DNA from: an uncultured Prevotellaceae bacterium
Lineage (GTDB): Bacteria; Bacteroidota; Bacteroidia; Bacteroidales; Bacteroidaceae
Length of the DNA stretch: 64,000 nucleotides
Assembly (NCBI GenBank): GCA_946405695.1
Contig: CAMJIA010000002.1
Coordinates: 1-64,000 of the forward strand
Direction of reading: 5' to 3'
The notes beneath the pieces were generated by a model that was not told where the DNA came from, made no database searches, and worked only from the letters and a program-made list of their open reading frames with translations. The translations under genes were made by a program, and so were the position numbers. Positions 1-7,403 of this stretch are shown piece by piece (the stretch's first letter is position 1; each line of letters opens with the position of its first letter).

Positions 1-58
1 TGCAGCCGACTAGTGGTCAAGTGCGACCATGCGTCATAACTTCGCTGGTAAAAAACGA

Positions 59-202
59 GAAGCATTGTGCTTCGTCTTGTCTTTAGAAACCTGAGAAATT
101 TCAAATGACAACAAGATGGACATAGTGGCTCTCTCACGCGATAGCGTGGGATTGTTGTGTCATTATATCTTTTTGTCATCGGTTTTCTCAGGACCGCTAA
201 AG
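59..202 (+). ncRNA. candidate structured leader or small RNA
   Basis: The 318 bases before the first gene contain no plausible ORF but fold into a long rod. Pairs visible by eye are 81-86 with 197-202 (CTTTAG/CTAAAG), 90-98 with 184-192 (CCTGAGAAA/TTTCTCAGG, perfect), 106-116 with 168-178 (10 of 11 pairs), and an apical hairpin 135-139/144-148 (CACGC-GATA-GCGTG). A separate perfect hairpin precedes it at 59-64/68-73 (GAAGCA-TTG-TGCTTC), and another lies at about 13-28 (TGGTC/GACCA). No TAnnTTTG promoter box is seen between the rod and the gene at 319, so the rod may be part of a long 5' leader transcribed from outside the window. It could also be a free-standing RNA; a 6S-like rod is one alternative. 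I do not recognise a named family. The fold is seen in the sequence; the function is unknown. Confidence 0.4.
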
Positions 203-318
203 AGGAGATGTAGGACGGCTTCAGTCTTACGCTCTTTTTGTGTGCATAAACATCACGGAGAGTAACTACTTGAAACTATTACATAATTATTAATAATAAA
301 CTAATTAAAACAAAACAA

Positions 319-3300
319 ATGAAAAGAACTACTTTATTGAAAACGCTCCTCGTGGCAGTGGGACTGTTCGTGGGGATGAATGCAACATGGGGTGCAAAAA
401 TTGGTTTTACCAGTACGTATGATGGTAGTGGTAAAATTTTAGCTCCAACTGTAACATCTCAAGCCAATTTGACAGTTACGATAGTTCATGGAGATCAGGT
501 TACTGATAAGAATAAGGGTAGTATGTATTGGGGATCAGCCTCTACAGCTTTGTCTTATGCAGATGGTGCCAATGTAATTCAAAGTCGAACTAAATATAAT
601 AATGCTGCTGTCGGTACCACATTAAACGATCATGTGTGGACTGGTGCAAGTTTCGCTATAGCCTCTGGATACAAATTTACTGTAACTGACATTCAAGTGG
701 ACATTGCGGGTCAAGATTATAGTTGGAAATATAGACTTGATATCGTTAATGGTGATGGAACTGTTAAGAAATCAATATCAGGAACAGCGGCAACCCCCAA
801 AAATAACAGTAAACGGCAAGTAACAGCTTCTGAGCAATCTATTGAGCTTACTGGTACATCTTATGTCAAACTTTATTATTGCCTAGAATCTTCAACTTCC
901 GACTCTAAGTATATGTATGTGCCCGAACTATATCTTACGGGAACCATTGAAGTTGATGATACCCCTTCTTACACGATGACTGCCGCTGTTGATAATGCAT
1001 CTCATGGTACTGCATCAGTTAGTTCAGCATCTGTTCTAGAAGGAGGTAGCGTAACATTTACAGCTACTAAAAATGCTGGTTATAAGTTTGTGAATTGGAC
1101 GAACACAGTGGGCGGTTCTGTGGCTTCGACAAGCAATCCTTATACCATTGCCAGCGTGACTGGAGACGTTAGTCTGACTGCAAACTTCACAGATGCTTAT
1201 AGCATTAATTATAGTGTAAGCGATGGTAGCAGAGGTACTACGACAACAGGTTTGGAAACAGAATATGCCAATGATGCTGACAAATTTACCGCTCCTGCCA
1301 ATTACTATATTTATAAAGCAAATAGCACTCTGACATCATGGAAAGATGGTGATGAGAATTCTTATACTCCAGGTACTGAGTATACTCTGACCAAGAATAT
1401 TACTCTTGTGCCTGTGTTTACTGCAAACACAAAGACGCTCAGTGACAGAACTGCCCAAACTGTGGTGACTTGGAGTTTTAACTATGTAGGTGGTGAGGCT
1501 CCAGCAATTAGTATTGAAGGTAATACAGGATATTACATTAAGCAGGCTACTATTGATGGCGTAAAAACTGATATTGTGATGGCTATTGATAATACAACAG
1601 GTTCTGCTATAGCTGGCGTAAAGGGAAAGACTGTAAATAACTCTGAAAAATTCATAGATGAAAACCGACAATATGCCCAAGTAAATCGTGGTGCCAAGTG
1701 GACAATTCCTGCTGTTAAGGGTATGACTATTGTAGCTTATTCAGCAAGCGGAAATTTCTTAAATGCAGACAACAAGACTGATCCTGATGAATCTAAATGG
1801 AAATATGCAACAAGAATTGCAGGTGTAGTAGCTTCATCTGGTACTGGAACAACAACAGCTACATGGGTATACAATGGAGAGGCTGCAACAATAGACTATG
1901 TCGCAGGTAATGATGCCGGTTATATCAGCAAGATAGTAGTTACCTATCCTTCTCCTTATAGTGTTACTTATGATGGCAACGGCGCAACGAGTGGTTCTAC
2001 AACAGATGCAGCAACATACGACAAGAATGCTTCTGTAACTGCTCAAAGCAATGGCTTCACAAAGATCGGCTATGTATTCATAGGCTGGAACACTAAGGCT
2101 GACGGCTCAGGAACTGCTCTAGCGGCAGGAGGCACATTCAGCATAACAGGTAATACCACGCTTTATGCACAGTGGACGGCAGGAACTGAGGCTACCGTAA
2201 CCTATACGCTTAATGTAAATACCGCAGAAGCAAGTATTGGAACGGCAAGTAAGAACTCATCGGATGCAAATCTGGCAAGTTTATCTAATCTAACGAATAA
2301 TGGTTCTCTTACCATTGAAAGCAGCGCAAAAGCCGACTTAACTTCAAAAATTGGGGCTCCGAGCAGTTACGATGCTGACAAGTACATGTCAGTCTCCTTT
2401 ACAGTCTCTGACGGCTATTTATTTACTCCTACAGCTATCAGCGTTAAAGCACAACCTGTGTCGAACAATGGAAGTCTGAAGTTAGTCCTTACCGATGGCG
2501 TCAGCAGCATAGAAAAGACACAAGACGTCAGTAAGGGCAATACAACTACTGTTTCAATGAACAATAGTTCCAAGATCACATTCACAAACAACGTAACCCT
2601 TAAGGTTTATTGTTATGGTACAAGTACAGGAACCTATCGTCTTGGCTCTCCAATCACAATTACGGGTTCTGTATGTTCAGAAGTTGATGCTGCAATTGCT
2701 GACTGTAAAGCCTATGAGACCTCTTCTGCATTCGCTACTGCTGTTGATGCAGAGACATTTGCAACCCCTGCAGAAGTCTATGCTTTCCATTCTGCTTGGC
2801 AGGTAACTCAGGCTCAGACAAATGGCTCAACAGATTATAGTAAGGCTATCATGAACCGCACCTTTGAATTGCACAATACCAATGGATGGACAATCTATGG
2901 TGATGTTGCAACAAGTGGTACTACCGACAACGACAAATATGGTGTTGTGGAATATGGTGACGGTTGGTCTCAGTACTACACTGGATGGAATGGACGTAAT
3001 GTAAGCCAGACTATAGCAAGCCTGCCTGCAGGTACATATACTCTGACTGCAAAGGTTTATTCATGGGGAGATCCTGGCGCTTCTGTAAGACTGTTTGCAA
3101 ATGGAACTCTTTCTGATACCGAAGCTGGAACAGATCATGATCCAGTTCTCGTATTCACAGTAGCAGGTAATGAGCCAAGCATCAAGATTGGTATTGGTGG
3201 TACTGGAAATAACGATGATACAGATAACACCTGGGGAACATGGGGCTATCGCGTAAAGAACTTTACACTAACAAAGAATGTTGTTTCTGGCACTATCACT

Positions 3301-3867
3301 GATGCAGGTTGGAGCACATTTGCTAGCAGCAAACCTCTTGACCTATCAAGCATTAGTGGCGGTACTGCATACTATGCATCTGAAGCAACTGGAAACACTG
3401 TAACATTGTCAACAACTACAGCGACTGTGCCAGCAGGTGAGGGCCTTATGATTAAGGGTACTGCCGGAGAGACATTTACCATTGGCGTTGCAGCAAGTGG
3501 AACATCCATCAGCGGCAACCTGCTGAAGGGACAGACCACAACAGGCAACGTAGCAGCTTCGGGTACGGATGGCAAGTATCACTATGTATTTGGATTCAAT
3601 ACTGCCGATCCTTCTATATATGGTTTCTATAACCTGGCAAGCACTACGTCGGTTCCTGCAGGCAAGGCATATCTGGAAACCACATCGGCACTATCTGCTG
3701 CACGTGTCGCAATCGTATTCGAGGATGAAGAAGCTACAGGCATTGCCGATGTAAGAGATAATATGGGAGATGTAAATGGTAACTTCTACGACCTGAGTGG
3801 TCGCAAGGTTGCTCAGCCTTCGAAGGGCTTATACATCGTGAATGGTAAAAAGGTAATTATTAAGTAA
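319..3867 (+). CDS. large secreted repeat protein with InlB/Listeria-Bacteroides repeats and GKKVIIK tail
   Basis: This 1182-residue protein starts with a signal peptide ending near the Ala/Lys of TWGAKIG. The body is Ser/Thr/Asn-rich beta structure. It has a divergent InlB-type repeat at about 217-295 (GGSVTFTATKNAGYKF..W, LTANF), a second repeat of the Listeria-Bacteroides kind at about 553-625 (VTYDGNGA, GYVFIGWNTKADGSG, TLYAQW), and a jelly-roll-like module at about 850-1000. Next comes a domain beginning ITDAGWSTFASS that is shared in form with the protein at 40373. The C-terminus reads DLSGRKVAQPSKGLYIVNG then KKVIIK, like type IX secretion type A tails. No catalytic motif was recognised; a surface adhesin or scaffold is possible. 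Codon use in the first two thirds is more AT-rich than in the neighbours. It is followed by a 52-aa peptide gene 17 nt downstream. Confidence 0.85.
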   Translation: MKRTTLLKTLLVAVGLFVGMNATWGAKIGFTSTYDGSGKILAPTVTSQANLTVTIVHGDQVTDKNKGSMYWGSASTALSYADGANVIQSRTKYNNAAVGTTLNDHVWTGASFAIASGYKFTVTDIQVDIAGQDYSWKYRLDIVNGDGTVKKSISGTAATPKNNSKRQVTASEQSIELTGTSYVKLYYCLESSTSDSKYMYVPELYLTGTIEVDDTPSYTMTAAVDNASHGTASVSSASVLEGGSVTFTATKNAGYKFVNWTNTVGGSVASTSNPYTIASVTGDVSLTANFTDAYSINYSVSDGSRGTTTTGLETEYANDADKFTAPANYYIYKANSTLTSWKDGDENSYTPGTEYTLTKNITLVPVFTANTKTLSDRTAQTVVTWSFNYVGGEAPAISIEGNTGYYIKQATIDGVKTDIVMAIDNTTGSAIAGVKGKTVNNSEKFIDENRQYAQVNRGAKWTIPAVKGMTIVAYSASGNFLNADNKTDPDESKWKYATRIAGVVASSGTGTTTATWVYNGEAATIDYVAGNDAGYISKIVVTYPSPYSVTYDGNGATSGSTTDAATYDKNASVTAQSNGFTKIGYVFIGWNTKADGSGTALAAGGTFSITGNTTLYAQWTAGTEATVTYTLNVNTAEASIGTASKNSSDANLASLSNLTNNGSLTIESSAKADLTSKIGAPSSYDADKYMSVSFTVSDGYLFTPTAISVKAQPVSNNGSLKLVLTDGVSSIEKTQDVSKGNTTTVSMNNSSKITFTNNVTLKVYCYGTSTGTYRLGSPITITGSVCSEVDAAIADCKAYETSSAFATAVDAETFATPAEVYAFHSAWQVTQAQTNGSTDYSKAIMNRTFELHNTNGWTIYGDVATSGTTDNDKYGVVEYGDGWSQYYTGWNGRNVSQTIASLPAGTYTLTAKVYSWGDPGASVRLFANGTLSDTEAGTDHDPVLVFTVAGNEPSIKIGIGGTGNNDDTDNTWGTWGYRVKNFTLTKNVVSGTITDAGWSTFASSKPLDLSSISGGTAYYASEATGNTVTLSTTTATVPAGEGLMIKGTAGETFTIGVAASGTSISGNLLKGQTTTGNVAASGTDGKYHYVFGFNTADPSIYGFYNLASTTSVPAGKAYLETTSALSAARVAIVFEDEEATGIADVRDNMGDVNGNFYDLSGRKVAQPSKGLYIVNGKKVIIK

Positions 3868-3884
3868 AGAAAGGAGATACAATT

Positions 3885-4043
3885 ATGAAAAAGACATATA
3901 TTATTCCATCAATGGAAATCGTAAAGATTCAGGCACAACACCAGATGCTCGCTGGTAGCACAGTGAACATGAAAGGTGATTACGATAGTTCTAGCATCAC
4001 TATGGGCTCTCGCGAGGGCAGCTTCTGGGACGATGAAGAATAG
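3885..4043 (+). CDS. 52-aa acidic peptide, MKKxYIIP family
   Basis: This short ORF starts with ATG 17 bases after the preceding stop, behind an AAAGGAGAT stretch, and encodes 52 residues. It begins MKKTYIIPSMEIVKIQ, has QMLAGS in the middle and ends GSREGSFWDDEE. The same layout (MKKxYIIP, QML..S, SREG.F, acidic end) recurs in the 61-aa product at 41921, which also follows a large GKKVI-tailed secreted protein. There is no signal peptide or membrane segment. I recall similar short hypothetical proteins in many Prevotella and Bacteroides genomes but know of no assigned function. Conservation of both ends between the two copies argues that it is a real gene. Confidence 0.75.
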   Translation: MKKTYIIPSMEIVKIQAQHQMLAGSTVNMKGDYDSSSITMGSREGSFWDDEE

Positions 4044-4134
4044 TTTTATAAGATAATTATTCAATTTTTGTTTTATTTGCTGCCACTATGAGCCCGTGAG
4101 GGTATGAGCAGCATCTTGTTATAAGATAAATTTG

Positions 4135-4172
4135 TGGCGACTGCTTCGTGAGGGAGCGGCCGCCATTTTTTT
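4135..4172 (+). terminator. rho-independent terminator after the 52-aa peptide gene
   Basis: An 11-pair stem with one mismatch (TGGCGACTGCT against AGCGGCCGCCA) and loop TCGTGAGGG is followed by seven T. A weaker hairpin (GCTGC/GCAGC) lies just before it at about 4080-4112. Confidence 0.75.
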
Positions 4173-4190
4173 GTGACATCAGGACAGATA

Positions 4191-4300
4191 CCAACGACGG
4201 CCGAACGACCTTCCAACGACGGCGCTACAAAACCACTAAAGGAGCAGCAAAGGAGTACTAAAGGAGCACTAAAGGAGGACTAAAGGAGGACTAAAGGAAC
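4191..4300. repeat. 11-nt periodic array, ten units
   Basis: The stretch divides exactly into ten 11-base units. The first four are CCAACGACGGC, CGAACGACCTT, CCAACGACGGC and GCTACAAAACC. The next six are variants of ACTAAAGGAGC (units 5 and 7 identical, 8 and 9 identical). It lies between the terminator at 4135-4172 and the 3' end of comF. The period is not a multiple of three and the array lies outside any supported gene, so it is not a coding repeat. Confidence 0.85.
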
Positions 4301-4340
4301 CCTCTTTAAGTTAATCCAGTTTGGGTTGTCAGGAGTGGCA

Positions 4341-5033
4341 TTAGTCTTTTGTGAAGCCGAGGGTGAGGACGCTGATGCGGATGCCTTCTACGGCTTTGAG
4401 GGCATTGGCACAGGCGATGAGGGTGGCGCCAGTGGTACAGACATCGTCGATGAGCAGCACGTGGCGCCCTTTCAGTTGGCTGTCGTCCACAAGATGAAAG
4501 GTGTCGGCAACATTCTCCTGACGCTGCCAGCGCGTCAGCTTCGTCTGACTTTGGTGAAACTCCTTGCGGCAAAGTGCCTTGGTGACGACGGGAAGGTGAG
4601 TGACGTCGTTGACTCCTCTGGCCAGCATCTCACTCTGGTTGTAGCCACGCTGGCGCAGACGTTTGTTGGATAGGGGAACGGGCAGTAAAACGTCGATGTC
4701 GCTGAAGTAGTCGGACTGTTGCAGTTCGTTGGCCATGACGCGTCCCATGTCCTCACCGATGTCAGGACGGTTGTTGTATTTCAGACGATAGACCATCTGG
4801 GCCATCTCTGCGTGAGGGTGATAGTAGAAGAGGGCAGCGGCCTTCTCGACAGGTGACAGTACCCAGAACAGCTGTGCCATGGGATTGTCGAGCGGCTTCA
4901 AGTGGAAATTGGTGCGAGGCAGGTGAAAAAGGCAGACGCTACATAGCGAGCGCTCAGTGGGCGCCAACCGTTCTCCGCACACCACGCACAGTCGTGGGGA
5001 GATGAAGTCAAGGATACGCGTAATCCAGTTCAC
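4341..5033 (-). CDS. comF: ComF family phosphoribosyltransferase-like protein
   Basis: The 230-residue product has an N-terminal Cys cluster (CVVC..., CSVC) of the zinc-finger type found in ComF. The C-terminal half has a type I phosphoribosyltransferase core: the PRPP loop is VLLIDDVCTTGATL, preceded by LLPVPLSNKRLRQRGYNQSEMLA, the family hallmark. ComF is linked to DNA uptake and single-strand DNA handling after transformation in other bacteria; its role here is inferred. The start is a GTG, because an in-frame TAA lies three codons upstream. It is the last gene of a prmC-recX-comF unit, 23 nt after recX. Confidence 0.9.
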   Translation of the reverse strand: MNWITRILDFISPRLCVVCGERLAPTERSLCSVCLFHLPRTNFHLKPLDNPMAQLFWVLSPVEKAAALFYYHPHAEMAQMVYRLKYNNRPDIGEDMGRVMANELQQSDYFSDIDVLLPVPLSNKRLRQRGYNQSEMLARGVNDVTHLPVVTKALCRKEFHQSQTKLTRWQRQENVADTFHLVDDSQLKGRHVLLIDDVCTTGATLIACANALKAVEGIRISVLTLGFTKD

Positions 5034-5056
5034 GATGATGGGTTAATGGTTCAGGG

Positions 5057-5530
5057 TTATTCGCAGTCCTCTTCGCTGACGTCCAGACATTGGCGGATGA
5101 TGTCGAAGGTGAAGCCGCGACTGAGGGCAAAGCGCACCAGTTTCTGGTTGAGTTCGTAGTCGTTGTTGGCTTTTGTCGATTTGCGCTTCTGCTTGAGTAA
5201 AGGTCGCAACACATTGAGATATTCCTCATCCTCCACCTCGTCGAGCACCCGTTGGCGAATGTCGTCGTCGATATGCTTCTGCCATAGCGCTTGCTCCACC
5301 TTGCGTCGTCCCCACTTGTTGTAGCGTACCTTGTCCTTGACGAAGGCACGGGCATAGCGCTCGTCGTCAACATAGCGCTCGCTGACCAGGCGTTGCATCA
5401 CGCGGGCCTGCTCTTCCTCTGGCAGTTCCCAGCGACGCATCTTCTCCAGCATCTCGTATTGGCAGTGCTCAGCCTGTGCACACAGTGCTGCCAGCGTAAG
5501 GTAGGCATCCGATTCTGTTTTTTGTTTCAT
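5057..5530 (-). CDS. recX: RecX family regulator of RecA
   Basis: The 157-residue, highly charged, all-helical product has the three-helix repeats of RecX, with the typical segments LVSERYVDDERYARAFV and KWGRRKVEQALWQK. RecX proteins bind RecA filaments and inhibit strand exchange. The start ATG overlaps the stop of prmC in an ATGA junction, so translation of the two is probably coupled. Length is normal for the family. Confidence 0.9.
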   Translation of the reverse strand: MKQKTESDAYLTLAALCAQAEHCQYEMLEKMRRWELPEEEQARVMQRLVSERYVDDERYARAFVKDKVRYNKWGRRKVEQALWQKHIDDDIRQRVLDEVEDEEYLNVLRPLLKQKRKSTKANNDYELNQKLVRFALSRGFTFDIIRQCLDVSEEDCE

Positions 5531-6354
5531 CTGATGGCTTGTATAAAACGCGTCTTGCCAAACTGGTCGTCATGGGCTATGACGTTGAAGCCCAGTTCCA
5601 GCAGGCGCTCTTCAATGATTTCTTCGTATAATGGATTGGTCTCCAGCCACAGTTCTCCACCAGGGTGCAGAGCAGACTGTGCGTAGTTCATGATGGGTAC
5701 ATAGAACTGCAGCGGGTCATCGTCAGGCACGAAGAGGGCAATCTCTGGTTCGTAGTCCAGCACGTTGGCCTCCATCTGCTCGGCCTCGCTGTCGCAGATA
5801 TAGGGTGGATTGCTGACGATGAGGTCCCATTGTGGTGCCACTTGATAGGTCTGCTGCAACATGTCGTTCTCCACCACGTTGACCTGTGCCCCCAACTGCT
5901 CTGCATTATCTTTGGCCACACGCAGGGCGATGGGTGAGATGTCCCAGGCAGTGACTTGGCTGTTGGGAATGTCGAGAGCCAGTGTGATGGCTATGCAGCC
6001 AGAGCCAGTGCCGATGTCGAGAACGGAGCCCCCATTAGCCACGTGCTTTGTGATGAGGCGGCACAGGTGCTCTGTCTCTGGTCGTGGAATGAGTATGCCA
6101 GGCTCTACATGGAAGGTGCGTCCGCAGAATTCTGCCTGCCCTAAAATGTATTGCACGGGCTCGTGTTCCATCAGCCTTTTCGTGATTTCTTCCAGTTCTG
6201 TTTGGCGGTCTAAGGATAATTGTGTATCTTTGCCGATGTAAATGTCTGACAACGTGAGGCCATAGCGCACCTCATAGACCATGCGGGCAACGGCTTTCGC
6301 CTCGCCCTCGTCGTATTCCTGCGCTAGTTTGCGCCACATCTCGTTGTAAGTCAT
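5527..6354 (-). CDS. prmC: PrmC/HemK release factor glutamine methyltransferase
   Basis: The 275-residue protein has the two-part PrmC layout: a helical N-terminal domain of about 80 residues that binds release factor, then a Rossmann methyltransferase domain. SAM-binding motif I is VLDIGTGSGCIAI and the catalytic motif is SNPPYI. It methylates the Gln of the GGQ motif of peptide chain release factors using SAM. A TAATTTTG box lies only a few bases before the start, so the message may be nearly leaderless. It heads the prmC-recX-comF unit and is divergent from ribD with a 20-nt gap. Confidence 0.95.
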   Translation of the reverse strand: MTYNEMWRKLAQEYDEGEAKAVARMVYEVRYGLTLSDIYIGKDTQLSLDRQTELEEITKRLMEHEPVQYILGQAEFCGRTFHVEPGILIPRPETEHLCRLITKHVANGGSVLDIGTGSGCIAITLALDIPNSQVTAWDISPIALRVAKDNAEQLGAQVNVVENDMLQQTYQVAPQWDLIVSNPPYICDSEAEQMEANVLDYEPEIALFVPDDDPLQFYVPIMNYAQSALHPGGELWLETNPLYEEIIEERLLELGFNVIAHDDQFGKTRFIQAIR

Positions 6355-6358
6355 AGTG

Positions 6359-6366
6359 CAAAATTA
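6359..6366 (-). promoter_or_regulatory. -7 box for prmC-recX-comF
   Basis: TAATTTTG on the minus strand fits the Bacteroidota TAnnTTTG consensus and sits 5 bases before the prmC start codon, implying a very short leader. Confidence 0.45.
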
Positions 6367-6374
6367 CGAAAAAT

Positions 6375-7340
6375 ATGGGAACGAACCAAATTTCTTTAGA
6401 CGAAAAATATATGCAGCGTTGTCTGCAATTGGCAGCCAACGGTATTCAGGGCGCACGTCCTAATCCGATGGTAGGTGCAGTCATCGTGGCTAATCGACCA
6501 TCAGCCATCGGCCATCAGCCATCGATTATTGGCGAGGGCTACCATGTGCGCTGTGGTCAGGGCCATGCTGAGGTCAATGCCTTTGCCAGCGTACGACCTG
6601 AAGACGAACCTTTGTTGAAGGAAGCCACCATCTACGTGTCTTTGGAGCCTTGTTCGCATTATGGCAAGACACCGCCCTGTGCCGACCTTATAATAAAGAA
6701 AGGTGTACGTCGTGTGGTGGTAGGTACCATCGACCCGTTTGCCGAGGTGCAGGGTAGGGGCATCAAGAAGTTGCAGGATGCAGGCATCGAGGTGACAGTA
6801 GGTGTGCTGGAGAAGGAGTGCCAGTGGCTGAACCGTCGTTTCTTCACCTACCACTCCAAGCATCGTCCCTATATCATCCTGAAGTGGGCACAGACGGCCA
6901 ATGGCTTTATCGATGACCACGGCAAGGCCCTGCAGATCAGCAACGAACAGACACAGATGCTCTCGCACCAGCTGCGTGCTGAGGAGGACGCCATTCTGGT
7001 GGGTCATACCACCGATGCAAGAGAACATCCGCAATTGACCGTCCGTCACTGGCACGGCCCCAATCCCAAACGTGTGGTGCTGACCCATCAGCGCCCATTG
7101 CCTCAGCTCATCGATGACCTCTATCAGCAGGGCATCCAGTCACTTATTGTCGAGGGTGGACGCCAGACGCATGAGTCATTCATTCAAGCAGGTCTGTGGG
7201 ACGAGATACGTGTCGAGACTGGCGCTATTACCGTCAGTGACGGTACCCGTGCTCCCCAACTGCCTGCCAATATCACGTTGCTTAGCCAAGAGACGTATGG
7301 CGGCAACGCACTGTGCCGCTATGTATCAGTGATATCATGA
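6375..7340 (+). CDS. ribD: RibD bifunctional riboflavin deaminase/reductase
   Basis: The 321-residue enzyme performs two steps of riboflavin synthesis: deamination of the diaminopyrimidine from GTP, then reduction of its ribosyl group with NADPH. The N-terminal cytidine-deaminase-type domain (about 1-150) carries the zinc motif GHAEVNAF and PCSHYGKTPPC. The C-terminal reductase domain begins near RPYIILKWAQTANGFI. The strand before the active site is broken by an insert of about nine residues (ANRPSAIGHQPS, near 40-51) encoded by a 14-base direct repeat; most RibD proteins have a short turn there. The insert falls in a loop, so the enzyme is probably still active. It ends at a terminator shared with the convergent locus. 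Confidence 0.95.
   Translation: MGTNQISLDEKYMQRCLQLAANGIQGARPNPMVGAVIVANRPSAIGHQPSIIGEGYHVRCGQGHAEVNAFASVRPEDEPLLKEATIYVSLEPCSHYGKTPPCADLIIKKGVRRVVVGTIDPFAEVQGRGIKKLQDAGIEVTVGVLEKECQWLNRRFFTYHSKHRPYIILKWAQTANGFIDDHGKALQISNEQTQMLSHQLRAEEDAILVGHTTDAREHPQLTVRHWHGPNPKRVVLTHQRPLPQLIDDLYQQGIQSLIVEGGRQTHESFIQAGLWDEIRVETGAITVSDGTRAPQLPANITLLSQETYGGNALCRYVSVIS
6497..6524. repeat. 14-nt direct repeat inside ribD
   Basis: ACCATCAGCCATCG is followed directly by GCCATCAGCCATCG, in frame within ribD. It reads like the short catcagc-type tandem repeats found between genes and adds residues not seen in typical RibD. Confidence 0.8.
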
Positions 7341-7346
7341 TAAAAG

Positions 7347-7383
7347 AAGTAGGGGATGCACTAAGAAGATGCATCCCCTACTT
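7347..7383. terminator. bidirectional terminator between ribD and the glycan-binding lipoprotein gene
   Basis: A perfect 14-pair stem (AAGTAGGGGATGCA/TGCATCCCCTACTT) with a 9-base loop lies between the two convergent genes. The minus-strand side continues into a T-rich run (CTTCTTTTAT). Confidence 0.85.
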
Positions 7384-7403
7384 TATAATGTCAACACTCC
7401 AAT

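Noticed and set aside
1..318. tRNA or RNase P RNA in the first 318 bases
   Set aside because: No cloverleaf or T-loop sequence and none of the conserved RNase P RNA blocks were found; only the rod-like fold is supported.
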